Of a stretch of 64,000 nucleotides of DNA, positions 1-11,790 are shown one piece after another (position 1 is the stretch's first letter; every line of letters begins with the position of its first letter). The position numbers were made by a program, and so were the translations under genes. The notes below the pieces were generated by a model. The model made no database searches. It saw only the letters and a list, made by a program, of their open reading frames with translations, and was not told the DNA's origin. Source of the stretch: Tubiluchus corallicola (taxonomy: Eukaryota > Priapulida > Priapulimorpha > Priapulimorphida > Tubiluchidae); contig JAQGDQ010000001.1 in NCBI GenBank assembly GCA_030141605.1, forward strand, positions 2,142,501-2,206,500. The letters are read 5' to 3'.

Positions 1-1245
1 TGACTGCTAGACCTGCAATTTTACTATGAAAACTCCTTCGATTTCTCTTTCTCTGTTGCTCCTCCCTCCCTTCGTTCACCCTCTTATCCTCTTCACCTTG
101 CTCCTTCCCTGTGTCTCTCTCGCTCTCTTTTCATCATCTACTCTCTCATGCTCTGCTTCTCCTCCTCTAGTTCTCTCTTCCTCATTCTCTCTCCTTCACT
201 TTCTTTCCATCTCACCTCCTCTCTTTCTTCCTTCTGTTCTTTCTCTCCATCGTCCCCTCTCTCTTCCGCACTCTATACCTTTCGTTCTTTCTCTTTTTGA
301 TGTCCTTTGGTTATCTACCGCGCTTTGACTAGTGACTATCGAAAATCAGAATCATTTAAAACGAAGCGATATTTAAGGTGAAAACCTTGACTTTTTAATT
401 TAGTTTTGAAACTTCGTTGCTACAATGTAAAGTTGTTTTAGGATTAAATTGCTTTCTGAAAGTAAATCACATTGTATCATATAATCATTTTAAATTCAAT
501 TGATTTTCATAGGATGTGAAATATGTTTTAATAAATAATAATTATAAAAAATGAAAATACCATGGCTTTGCGAACCACATAGATTTGTTAACATTTGCCC
601 AATAAACTGCGCTCTTTCGGAAGACTTTTTACAGGTTATTTTATGGCAGCACCGGATCCTAGTTCATTATCATCTAAGATGAAACACTAAACTGACAAAG
701 ATGTCACAGTCACATTCGGATGGACGTGCATCTCTAAACACCAAGAAATAAACGAAATAATTCAGAATCACAGTAAAAGTAACTGCATGTCCAAGAGTGA
801 CACTCGCAATTAAGTAAGCAGTCTCTCAACAAATCAATTGTCAGGCTTGGCATTGCTTAACTTTGGTAGCGAATGACTATGATTACTGGCTATTGCATAG
901 AAGCAAAGATCACCATGATTCACTACCTGATCGTTCTGACATTACAAATCTATTTTCTTGTTTTAAGTTTTTGTAACAAATTGACCATTTTCTTATTATT
1001 TGATCTCTATTAATCGATACACATAGTTAAAATACTTTTTCTTGTGCATTATCTAAAAAGATTTATTACATTGTCTGTGAATTTTATTTTCCATGAAACC
1101 ACAGTTCTGGGAAAAACTCTTCTGGGAAATGGCAATTCACGAAAAAAAATTTCTGAGAAGTAAATTTTTCTGACAAAAAAGTTTAATCACGGTTTTTTTG
1201 CCAGGCAAAAAATATTCAGGCAAAAAACTTTTCTAATTAAGCATT
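1..1245 (+). mobile_element. Fragment of a short MULE-related repeat (left end outside window)
   Basis: Two parts of this stretch resemble parts of the MULE transposon at 23.8-26.9 kb. The polypyrimidine tract at 40-310, followed by a short AT-rich motif at about 318-345, resembles the tract and motif at 24,000-24,155. The segment 926-1,245 aligns with 26,551-26,935, sharing an ACCTRATC..GACATTA motif, a CACAYAGTTAAAATA motif, and a run of TTTTCTGGGAAATGGCAATTC-like words. The middle (345-925) shows no transposase coding remnant, so this is best read as a non-autonomous or internally deleted relative. The open frame through 26-328 is only the CT-rich tract read through and is not a gene. The alignment was done by eye. 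Confidence 0.45.
40..310 (+). repeat. Polypyrimidine (CT-rich) low-complexity tract
   Basis: Almost uninterrupted C and T with frequent TCTCTC and CCTCC words. It creates a spurious open frame rich in Leu, Ser and Pro. A similar tract lies at 24,000-24,125 at the equivalent place in the MULE element. Confidence 0.85.
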
Positions 1246-4200
1246 AACTAGCATTAACTAATAATTACACTCACTGAACTGCATGAGCCCGACACACACC
1301 CAGGAACCGGTACGTTGTATCTAACAAACTCAGCCTAATTCAATGTTGTCAAAAATCAGGAAGTACATGTATTGTGACTGCTTGTCGTTGGAATACACAA
1401 ATTATATTGAAAAGCACAAAAACGAAAACAACATTTACAATGTATTTTAGAGTAAAAAGGTAGCAATAGCGTAATTTTTAATAAAATAACAATGGGGTAA
1501 ATATCACTACGAAAATACTTTCAAAAATAAGGGCAACTTAACTCTCTTTTTTCAAACTACATGCTATGGTTATCAATACAATTATAGCGTACTTAATAAT
1601 AAATAAACCGAAAAAAATAGTATTTTTACAACTACGTACACAACACATTTTGAACTCAAGCTGAGAATTTGACTAGTCCGGTATCGAAAGACACAATATT
1701 TGGTTCAAAACAAAATAACTTACACAAATGGTATTTAAATGCTATAATCCTACCATCCAAAATTGCAAAAGCCCAAAAATTTGTCAATAAAACTGAGGAA
1801 AACCCTGAATATAATCTAGCACAACTCCAGCCAAATCTGGCCTGTTCTTCTTTCAGAACAATAACTAATCCCTCTCACGACTAAACCAAAATCATTGATT
1901 AAGCTACAACTATTGCAGTGCTCATTTGAAAATTAAAGGTACACAAATCATTTCAGAAGGGTATCAATTGAACAAGCAAGTAAAAATAAAGGTTTAATAT
2001 GTATAACATATCGGACAATTACCACTCTGATACTAAATTACTAAGCGGTACAAATTAACAATATTAGAAAATTTGTTTTATCAAATAAACAATTTAATAC
2101 TAGAATTTGTTTAACACAGCTACTTAAATGTCCATCCGTTTAATAATTCTCACAAATTACATGACAACAATTACTATATACCACAAAATAAATCAGTACG
2201 AAAAATTATGACAGTACATTGCAAACAGCTAATATTGGTCAAAAATGTGGTCATAAAAAGTGCCTAATATATGTAGCCAATAAACAATTTCATGGAGATT
2301 AATATACACTAATTCAAAGAAGAGAAGTACACATGTCAAAGAGGACGCATTCACTCAGTTTCACTCTGTATTTTTTTGTTCTGATAATTGTATAAATCAA
2401 CACAAGTTACAGCAAAAAAACTACATCACTAAGAAGAATAAAGAAATTCAAACCAGTGGAGCAATTCTTAAAATTCAAACTAAGAAAGATTGGTCTTTGA
2501 CTATTACTAATTTGTTACAAACTTGTTTTAATTAGTGCTGAACCTATATAATCACCTAGTTATTAAGAAAGAGGATAAACAAAAGCAATTGCACAATAGT
2601 AATCTTATATATGTCAATAGAAGTTTTTAAATTATCATGGCACTTCAGCTAACATGAATACAGCTCGAGATATCAAGAGTTTGCATGGTTTTAGAAAAAA
2701 ATGTTTTATGTTGCACATGTACAGTTGCCGTAACTAACTTTTTATTAATAATATGAAGTGCTTTTTGAGAAGTAGCAGATAACCAAAAATACTCTTAACC
2801 CTAGGGTTAGTGACTGGTTATTAAAATATAGATGACTACTTAAACAATGAGTAAGAATCTTATCAAAATACTTCTAAACTTATACTTCAGGTCATTAGAT
2901 TATACTTACTACATCTTTTTTATTAGACAATTTGAATTCCACTTTTAAAAGACTAGGGGTTCCTTATAGCTCGATGTTGTAGTCAAAACAGAAAATTTAT
3001 TTTTCATGCAAATACTTTGCTTATTATTTACATAAAACAAATAGTGCACTTATATCGAAAAATTTAGGAGAAATTTTGCATCTACAGTAATACAATATTA
3101 AGAAGAATCGTTAATTCAGAATAGGCTAGGAAATGAAAACAACTTTCATGAAATAGTAACATAAACCTTTTCGTAAAAATAACTATACAGTCTGGAATGT
3201 TTATACAAGTTACCATTATTTTGACTACAATATTTAAAAGACAAATGTGGCTAGCAAAAGGACAATGCATGTTTTTCAAACAGCTTTTATTTTTCCAGGA
3301 GATATCGCAAACACTTAATGAGGGACTACACATCACAGCGATATGCATCACAGTGGGAATTTAACTGAAAATTCTCAAGAAGCACAGGTTGCATGCAAAA
3401 TTTAGACTAAGATACTTCATTTCTAAAACACGGCTATAACAACTAGAACTCTTGTTATTAGTTAATGACGCAATTTTTTGCATTTCCATGCCAATTTAAC
3501 ATTAATGCTGTCTCTCTATACTGTCTCTCTATATACTGTCTCTCTATTATAAAAAAACTTAATTTATTTACTTCAAAGAGTTAATGTATCGATTGTCTTG
3601 TTTTTAGTGTCTTTCCTTTAGCTTTCATTCAAGCTTTAAAGAACTCTGCAGTGATTTATTTTAAAAGCCAAAAACATCATCTGTAACCAATAGGCCTACT
3701 CTCTGTTCTAGTATTGTCATAAATGGATATTTTCTAAATCGATTGAATTATGGCACTTCTACCTGATCACCTATTTGATCCAACCTGACACTGTACAGTC
3801 ACAATATGAAAAATAACAATGACTTTTCGCTCACTCAACAAAGTGTCCAATCAGGTACACTAGAAAAACAGCAAGTCATGTTTTTCGCTTAGCAGTTCAT
3901 GCTGCAATATGTAGTATAGATGAGAACTGATGAGTAGTAACATCAGTGTACAATGTCATTTTTAACTTCTTTATGCTAAACACTGTTTTGTCAGTGCAAG
4001 GTAAACAATTTAATCATAAATAAAAATAATAATGGAACAAAAAAGACTATCTTTCAGGTACATATCAGGAGTCTGATACATTGAAAATCTGCTACATAAT
4101 GTCATACATTGAACGACACTAGTGTATTCTTGTGTATATATATATACATACATATACTATATAGCAATTTCTTCCTACATCATTTTGATAATTTTCACAA

Positions 4201-4334
4201 CTCTGAAGACAGCTCCAACCTCATTGAAACACAAATTATCCTAAAACATACATATTTTGATTATATTACATGTAGGTGGTCGAGAGGATACACGAGAATA
4301 CACATGCACACCATTATCAGTTTTCAAGAAACTT
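1246..4334. other. AT-rich intergenic sequence downstream of TMIE
   Basis: No convincing exon is seen on either strand. The short open frames here (for example 1,669-1,884 and 3,082-3,351) have no recognisable domain, no good splice context and AT-driven composition. A 16-bp word, CTGTCTCTCTATA-like, is repeated three times in tandem at about 3,508-3,550. Confidence 0.6.
3508..3550 (+). repeat. Short tandem repeat, three copies of a CTGTCTCTCTAT unit
   Basis: The unit CTGTCTCTCTAT followed by a short A/T spacer occurs three times in a row. Simple tandem repeat with no further meaning visible. Confidence 0.8.
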
Positions 4335-4340
4335 TTTATT
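4335..4340 (-). terminator. Polyadenylation signal of the TMIE homologue
   Basis: The minus strand reads AATAAA about 30 bases after the TMIE stop codon at 4,370. This is the expected place for a very short 3' UTR. Confidence 0.6.
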
Positions 4341-4369
4341 AACAATGAAAAGTAAATCTGGATCACATG

Positions 4370-6655
4370 TTATGTTAACCTTTTCGATTTCTGTGGTTTC
4401 TTTTGCCCAGATAAACTTGCCTCAACAAAATGGCTTGATGATGGGTCATGTGATGCAGATGGCTTCGATGATATATATCCGGGAGCACTTCCAAATGATG
4501 GTAATGGCTTTATTGTTACAAAACCAGGAGAGCATCCAACATCTTTGAATGACGCTGACGATTTTGACGACTTAAACGCAGGAGAACACTCGGCATCTCC
4601 AAAAGACATTGAGGACTTTGATGATATAAACCCAGGAGAACACCCAGTATTTCCAAATGCAGTTGCTTGTTTTGACGATAAATTGGGAGAACATCTAGCA
4701 CTTCCGAAAGTGGTTGCGGATTTTGCAAATTTGTAGCCCGAAGGGTACCCAACTGCATCGTAATCATCATCAGCTAGACCACATCGCAGATCTGCATGTG
4801 GATTTTCAAAAACCAGCTGAATGGGTTCAGCAGACTCTGCTGACAAGAAAATCGAACTTTTAAACAGATTATCTCATAAGTTAACTTTGTAACAAGACTA
4901 ATAAAAATATTAAAATTCAACATTTTTTCTTTTGACATTCAAATATAATATTTGATAATTTGGTAACAAAACAGCACTAGTTGGAGTTGAAAATAAGTGA
5001 ATTTTCAGTAAAGTAAATGAGTTTTATCCACATTACGCCAGACTCTATAACAGATGCACTTTTGCTGGAGAACTAAACCGCCATTGCGAGTAGACTAAAC
5101 TGTCATATATGAACAATATACAAGTAACAAGCAAAATTTAGTATGCACCTACAAAAAAAACTGAGATAACTTTTGTTAAACCCACCTGGCATTGTCACAC
5201 ATGGCTGTAATGGAATAATCTCTCGACCATCCTTAGCCTGCTTTTCCTGTTTTTTTAATTTCTTCTTCAGCTTTCTTTCGGTTTTCTTTCTCTCATAGTT
5301 AGCCAAAATCTCATTTTTGGTCCGTGGAATTCTGAATCTGATACAGCAGCAAAAAGCAATAACTAAAACAAGTAAAATATAAAATTCAATTTATATATTG
5401 CAAGCATAAATTACGAAAATTTTGTAAAATAATAAAATGAGGCTGATGAAAAATTAAGGAATGCTATTTATGCTCAACATTTCACTGTTAACCATTTTAG
5501 GTACAACTACTACAATTCAAGTTGCCAACTTGCCACTTTATTAACATAGCATAAACACTTTCCATGGGAAGATAGCAGTAGATTCTGCTAAAAGATGATA
5601 TGAACTCTAGCACACAGGACCGCAACAATAAAAATTAAATTGACTCTAATTTGGTGTACAGAGGATTTTGTGAGATACAGATAACTCATTTAAGACATTT
5701 TTTACTAATGAAACTTATATGAAAGCTGACTAAAGGTGCTTAAGAAATTATCAAGTGCAAGAGAACAATGAGACTAAAAACTGCAAATTCAGAGCATTTA
5801 ATAACAAACATTTTAAAATCTAGCTCTCAAATTGCTTGCCTTTTAACCCTTGCACTACGAAAGGTGGCACACTGCTGCTTATGTGTTTCGTGTAAGACTG
5901 CCGCCCAAGCTCAGCACAGTCACTTGGGTCTGCTTATTTCGCTACTATGGCCATACAAAATCATTGTGGAAAAGTTTTAACAGCTGTGGAATTAGGGTCA
6001 CTTCACAACATTCTCACACATAATCACTTGTTGATAGTTGGTGAAACGTATGTTTAATGGCTTGTTCTGGTAAAATGATTGCATAATATGGATTACTATG
6101 ACCCAGTTAAAAAGCAACTACGCAGTGAAAGGGTGAAGAGAAAAAAATACAACATATGCAGTACATCTGGCCTTCTAAATCTAATTCATTATTAGCCTGC
6201 TAGCACACTGAATAAGTACTTCTAGTTATGAAGCCAAACTTGTCCAGTGTCCAACATGTACCATTGACAACACTTATAATATATACTTTTAAAATCACTT
6301 TTTCAACTAAAGCACATATTTTAGAGCAAGCTGCAACTTTTTTTACCATTATGAAAGTTTTTTATGATTTTATATCTTTAGAAACTATGGTAACTATAAT
6401 TAGAAAATCTTGACAATTGAAATTGATTAAGAACCCAAAACCAATGTTATTGCAAAACCCTACCTAACAAGTTTTTTAACATGCTTAAGTAACTAGCTTA
6501 CTGAACAATGATATTCCAATGGCAATAAAAGCCAAAATATGCCACAGTCGAAACGGACCCAACACTACTGTTTCTGCTGTGAATGGCCCCTTTGTAGTGG
6601 ATGTTGTGGTCCAATAAACTGATGTTTCCATGTCATCAGGATTTACGTCAGGTGT
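4370..6655 (-). CDS. TMIE: TMIE homologue (transmembrane inner ear protein), last three exons
   Basis: Three minus-strand exons join in one frame: 6,502-6,655, 5,186-5,362 and 4,370-4,839 (266 residues as far as seen). Introns are GT-AG (donors GTAAGC and GTGGGT, acceptors TTTTAG and TTGTCAG). The first exon gives a short extracellular stretch (..AETVVLGPFRLWH..). A single membrane helix follows across the exon junction, then the juxtamembrane motif CCCIRFRIPRTKNEI and a Lys/Arg-rich coiled segment. Vertebrate TMIE has the same order: an ETVV..RLWH stretch, one helix, CC..RVPRTRKEI and a basic tail. TMIE is a subunit of the hair-cell mechanotransduction complex that works with TMC channels and has a nematode relative. 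The C-terminal exon differs from the vertebrate tail: an acidic ADDDYDAVGYPSGY segment, then 18-residue repeats beginning CSP. The signal-peptide exon upstream of 6,655 was not found. It must end in phase 0. Confidence 0.85.
4460..4740 (-). repeat. Coding tandem repeat in the TMIE tail (about five 18-residue units)
   Basis: The last TMIE exon encodes units of the form CSPxFxSSKxSxSFGxxx, each about 18 residues (54 bp). Four copies begin with Cys-Ser-Pro and degenerate copies flank them. Ser, Phe, Gly and Lys positions are conserved while other positions vary. This is a protein-level repeat expansion in the cytoplasmic tail. Because of it, other frames over the same DNA are also open; these are shadows. 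Confidence 0.75.
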
Positions 6656-7491
6656 CTAAAAATATAAAAACACAGTCTTATTTCAAATGCGTTAGGGATT
6701 AAAGTGAATCAATGAATGATTGAATGATGGTTATGACAACAACAGCACTCTTTTATATAGTAATACATGAACACAGGCTAAATTAAAGATATAATGAGGT
6801 AGAATTCTTTCGGAAAGAGATAATGGGCCCTTTAATCAAATTTAGGCAGGCTACAAAAAATCTGTTTCTGTCTTACCACATGAGCTCACAACATAGCAGT
6901 GGGAAAGAAGCATTTTTTTCAAAAAAGATGTTTTTAAACTTTTTGAAAGTTTATGCTGAATCGCATAATATTTAAAATCCGTTAAAATCAAATTTATTTC
7001 TCACTGATTAGCAGTAATGTTCTAAATTTTTTCAATGTACATTTTTTCACGTTTAGTTTTTTAGTTTTTAGCTTTGCATTAGTTTCTTTTATGAACGGTA
7101 TGAATGTATGTTCTGATAATCATGGTATAAACGGCAACACTATTGAGCAGTAAATACACTGGTTTGTCGGAAAATGTGATACTTTTTAGCCTCAAATATA
7201 ATAATCAACATCAATCAACTGGTAACCCTCGCCGAGAGTTAGAAGTTATCGCCAAAATAATGACGCTATAATAATTCTTAGATTTTAGATTTTAAATGTG
7301 AAAAATTATGCTTTTATATGACTGGGTCATATATGAATCAGGTAAGTATATGAACGTACAAAAAAAATACAAAATTCCCAGGCAGGGTGTGCAATAAAAA
7401 AATATTACCTAGGCAATATTACCTAGAAGGAAACAGAAGCAATTACTGTCGACCTTATTCACACAAATTCCCTGTAGTTCATATGCGACCC
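6656..7491. other. Sequence upstream of the recognised TMIE exons; no exon resolved
   Basis: This is AT-rich and presumably TMIE intron or 5' flank. I looked for a minus-strand exon with a start codon, a hydrophobic signal and a phase-0 donor and did not find a convincing one. Confidence 0.4.
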
Positions 7492-7730
7492 CATCTGTGG
7501 ATTTATGGGGATAACATCCCTGGTCCAGCATTATGCATCCAGCATAATGCAAAATTTGCTTCTTGCACCACACTTGAGGGCACAAACAGCAACAAATATA
7601 GAAGTGAACTGAGGAAATTTTAGATGCTTTAATTGCTTACCTTCTGAGGCTAATTAATAAGAATAAGGATAAGCAAATATTGAATGTGTCTGATTAATAC
7701 ACTGAGATCATGCAATGGTGTGATGGCCAA
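7492..7730 (+). repeat. Left inverted arm of the 7.5-9.2 kb element
   Basis: Pairs by eye with the reverse complement of 8,981-9,234 with scattered mismatches and small gaps. It contains the open frame ending at 7,623, which is not considered a gene. Confidence 0.65.
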
Positions 7731-8904
7731 ACTGTGGGCTTAGCTGGCAAAGAAATTTTTTATAATTACACTCGTATACCAGTGAAAAGAAAAATTTGGT
7801 AATTCACTTAAGAAAATCCAAGATGGCATTCAACAATCACATTCACGTTTTTAGCGATCACTTACTCCATATGTACATGGTGGCTACTGCTTGCACTGAC
7901 ATAAAAGTAGCCTTGATTATATTTTGCAATATCCCAGGAAGCCAAATAAATAATTATAATAATTAGTAATAATATTTATAGCCTAGATCTAACTACATAT
8001 CTATGAATATATCTATTACAGATGCACTGTCTTCAACTAAACTTTTAATATGTAATTATTTTTAATAAAAACTGACATTAGCTATCGATTTTGCTCACCA
8101 GCATCCATCAAAAACAGAACATGCAACATTTTGGGTTTGCCGGATGATTTTGCTGTATGCTGGATGCGTGATGCTATCACAATCACAACATTGGGAAGGA
8201 TATCCTAAAAAACTGTGACTTGTGTCAAATGTGGCAACAATCTGCTTTGGCCAGTTCCATGTTTGTACAACAAAGATCCCGTAACAGCATTCTATGACAT
8301 ACAATGTATATTCAGCAGCAGCAGTCATTTTAGGTTTTTTGCTCTTTACATCCTTTACATGTTAAACTAGGGTGATGGTGTGTAACTGCAAGCATTACCA
8401 AGTGTTTAGCAACTGAAAAGTGATCATTATATATTCCTTTAGTCAAAGAATGAAAACACGTTATAAATTAATTAAATAAAAATTATTTTGAATTTTTGGT
8501 GGTGGGAAGCCATTTCATACCAGTGTTACATTTCATATACTGGCACTGCGTCTATGGAATGGGCCTTTTGTGGAATAATACATAATGCTACTAGCAGTAA
8601 AAAAGCCAGCGCTAACTATTCGTTGGGCAATGATAACATGCATAATAATGTGTTTTTCATAATAAAGAAACACTTGTTAAATTAGTTAACTCTCAGGAAC
8701 TAAAACTAACACTTAATCAGCAAAATAGTTAAATGTTTTGTACATTAGGCATCAGCTATTTGGAGGGTTCAAAAAACAAATATAATGTACTTACCAAACC
8801 TCATGATAATGATAGGCCTAAGCCCAGTTTACAAATTTTAACAATTTATAGTTTTAAATTTACAGCAAAAACAAACAAGAAAATTCTACTATGTAAACTG
8901 AAAA

Positions 8905-8962
8905 GTGTAAATGTAAATAATTTTGTAAATTAATGTAAATAATAATGTAAATGTAAATCTAT
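8905..8962 (+). repeat. AATGTAA-type short tandem repeat
   Basis: The word AATGTAA or TGTAAAT recurs five to six times with small spacers. It is a simple low-complexity repeat next to the right inverted arm. Confidence 0.6.
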
Positions 8963-8980
8963 AATAAATGAAAAAGAAGG

Positions 8981-9234
8981 GTGGCCATTACACCACTGCT
9001 CGATTTCAATTTCTTAATCAGATGCACTCAATATCTGCTTATTCTTCATCTTATTAATTAGCCTCAGAATATAACAATTAGAACATCTAAAATTCACTTC
9101 TATTTTTAATTTTATTGCTGTTTGCACGCTCAAGTGTAGTGCGGGAAGCAAAATTTGCATTATGTTGGGTGCGTGGTGCATAATATGGGATCACGTGTGT
9201 TGCGCGTCTAAATGTTATCCCCTATAGATGCACC
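8981..9234 (-). repeat. Right inverted arm of the 7.5-9.2 kb element
   Basis: This is the reverse-complement partner of 7,492-7,730. It lies immediately next to the probable 3' end of the decayed LINE that follows. Confidence 0.65.
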
Positions 9235-9259
9235 ACTGATATAATTCAAATTAAAAAGC

Positions 9260-11790
9260 TAATGCCAGGCTACCGACTAGACAATATACTACGACTACAA
9301 TATATACTGCTGACGAAGGTTATAAATGACAATAAAATTCTAAAACCTACTTCTACAATTTGGATACAGAATCTCTCAATTCCCTTATATACTGAAAAAA
9401 TAAAAAATGAAATACCTCTTCTGTTAGTGTTGCGACAGAAACACTAAGGCCTAAATACAGTACTAAAATACACAAAAACATCTCAATTTTCGCCATGTGG
9501 TTTCTGAGGTTTCTCTCACCCCTCTCCACTTGTATGGGCAAACGATGAAATCGATTGCAGGGGTTCTTCAACACTGCAGCACCTTTCTTCTTCAAAATTT
9601 ACTTCACCAACTTTCTTCAAAATGCCTTTCCTATAAAACAAACAATCATTGACATATTTGGATGCTTTCAACAAATTTTCACTACAACAGCTTTTAACAT
9701 CCTCTGTTGAGACTTCAATTGGATTTTCTCTAATCCTTTTATATTTGCTACAAGTAAATAAATGTTCTGTTGTGTCTAATTCACTATTGCACATGGGATA
9801 TTTAAATTTCTTATAAATGAACCCTTAAAATTTGCTTTTATTTTGACCATATTAAGTCTTAAATCCAAATTATTTTTAGCTTCTGCATGACTGAATTTTG
9901 TAAAATAATCCTTCTGTTCCCATTTATTGCTTTCCAAAAATCTTAATTTTAAGCTCTTATTTATATTTTCACTGCATTTGTCTTGTATCACAGATGTTAT
10001 TTTAAATTTTATGTATTTTTTCCACTTGCTTTGCAAAAATCTATTATTGCTTTCCAAAAATCTTAATTTTGAGCTCTTATTTATATTTTCACTAATTTGT
10101 CTTGTATCACAGATGTTATTTTAAACTTTATGTATTTTCTCCACTGTGATTTCTTTTGATTTTTCACATATTCCTTGTCAATATTAATTCCATAAATGTT
10201 TGCCATTTTCTCAATTTCACTATACCAATTATCATCATGCCATGCTGTATTTCATTTGCTGTGCTATAACTTTGCTGGCTAACCTTTTACTTCCTGATAT
10301 TAAAAGAGTTCTTAATAAAACATAAATTTTTTTGTACCAAATACATTCTTCAATCGGCCAAATTCCCAATTCTGATATTAACCCCCAGTAACTTGTAGTT
10401 CTATCCATTCCCAACATAATTCTTACTGACTTACCTTGAATACTTTTCAATTCTTCATACTCATTACTTTTCATGTTTGACCAAGTTTCAGAATTATAAA
10501 TTAAAGATGGTATTGCAAGTGATTCATAAAATTTTAGTCTTATTTCTACTGACATTATTCCTACATTATTAATATTTGCCAAGGAGTTAATATAGCTAAT
10601 TTTGAATTTCTTCTGCTCTTTTCGCTTTTCAATTAATGTCTTATAAGTGTTTTCTTCATTTAGCCAATCACCAAGGTATTATAGCTTTGTGTTTATCCAA
10701 TTTCTCCTTTGCTAATTTTTTTCTTTAAGTGGAGGAATTCTTTTCTTTCTAGACATCTTTGTTCGCATTGACTGCGTTTTTTTAATACTGAACTTTATTC
10801 TTTTTAATTCTTCTGTTTTCCTACAATTTTTAATCATTCTTCTAATTGTTCCTATCCCTAAAATATCATCTACATACATCATCATTTCTGTTTTAAGCTC
10901 AGGAGTTATTATTGTTTTTGTTTTTTCAAGAGAATTTATTCTATTTGCCGTTGCACGGCACAAAAGCGGATCTAAAACAGTTCCCTGTCTAACAGATTCC
11001 TTTATTTTAATTTCATTAGTGATACCAACTGGTGTGTCAATAACAGCATATGCTACCTCATTCAAACTGAAAATTAATTCACAAATATGTGCTGGTATCC
11101 CTAAACGCCACATTTCAACTACAGCATCTTTAAGCCAAAGCTTATCGAAGCATTTTTCTATATCAAAAAATGTCTTGTAAATATCATTGGTTAAATATTT
11201 ATTATAATTTAAAATTGCCCTAATTGTGAATAGGTGATCAGCAGTACTTCGATTAGATATTCCACCACACTGGTATCTTCCTAAAGCTGTTATCCAATTT
11301 GTCAATAATTCTATTTTTAATATTTTTTTCAAACAGTTTGCTCATAATATTCGTAAAGAAAATACGTCTTCTATTTTCCTTCAGCTTTTTATCACCTTTG
11401 CCTTTGTAAACTAACTTAATTATCATAATTTTCCATTCTTCTGGAATTTCTTTACTGCTGAAAATTTGATTAAACATTTTTGCAATAGTATTTAAAAGAT
11501 CTTCGCCCCCTGCTTTAAGTATTTCATTCTTCCATTCCTGCCTGTCACATGATTTTCTGTTTTTCAAATCTTTGATAGCCACATCAATTTCTATCTCTGT
11601 AACTGGTTCTATTTTTTCAGTACCTGCAATATGTTTAATTATGTTATAAGTATCTTCTACATATTTTTTAATGTTTTCTTCTTTTTCATTTTGAGGCACA
11701 GACTGATTCAATAGATCATAGTAGTATTGTTCAAAAATTAACCTTATTTCCTCTGCATCTTCACATACTAAACCATTTTGGTTTTTCATG
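9260..11790 (-). pseudogene. Decayed, 5'-truncated non-LTR retrotransposon (LINE) with reverse transcriptase
   Basis: Reading the minus strand from 11,789 down, successive frames encode a pre-RT region, then fingers/palm motifs QCGGISNRSTADHLF, FFDIEKCFDKLW, VRQGTVLDPLL and the catalytic box MMMYVDDILG. A downstream stretch YLGDWLNEENTYK follows, then a LIYNSETW C-terminal region, and finally a Cys/His motif of the type C..DTTEHLFTC. These are the usual landmarks of ORF2 in animal LINEs. The frame changes at about 11,300, about 10,700 and again near 10,060 and 9,790, and stops occur, so it is dead. No endonuclease domain is seen upstream of 11,790, so the copy is 5'-truncated. The family is not assigned with confidence. 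Its 3' end is taken near 9,260, next to an inverted-repeat arm. Confidence 0.85.
9923..10144 (+). repeat. Tandem duplication (about 120-bp unit) inside the LINE
   Basis: Positions 9,923-10,024 and 10,043-10,144 are nearly identical (TTATTGCTTTCCAAAAATCT..., ...TCACAGATGTTATTTTAAA...). Only a few substitutions and a 1-3 bp gap separate them. This is a local duplication in the LINE's C-terminal coding region that adds to its frame damage. Confidence 0.85.

Larger units (their letters stand above)
7492..9234. mobile_element. Foldback-type element with 240-250 bp inverted arms
   Basis: The segment 7,492-7,730 reads like the reverse complement of 8,981-9,234. Shared words include GGGGATAACAT, CATAATGCAAA(A)TTTTGCTTC, CACACTTGAG, GCAAACAGCAA, ATAGAAGTGAA, TTCTGAGGCTAATTAATAAG and AATGGCCA on opposite strands. 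The arms enclose about 1.25 kb. This fits a DNA transposon with long terminal inverted repeats or two opposed insertions of one short repeat. No transposase domain is recognisable in the interior. Target duplications were not identified. Confidence 0.6.

Noticed and set aside
26-328. Open frame of 100 codons at the left edge
   Set aside because: It is a CT-rich tract read as Leu/Ser/Pro; no domain, no splice context, and the same tract occurs inside a transposon at 24 kb.
4276-4736. Overlapping plus-strand and other minus-strand frames across the TMIE tail exon
   Set aside because: They are shadows of a coding tandem repeat whose 54-bp period keeps several frames open.
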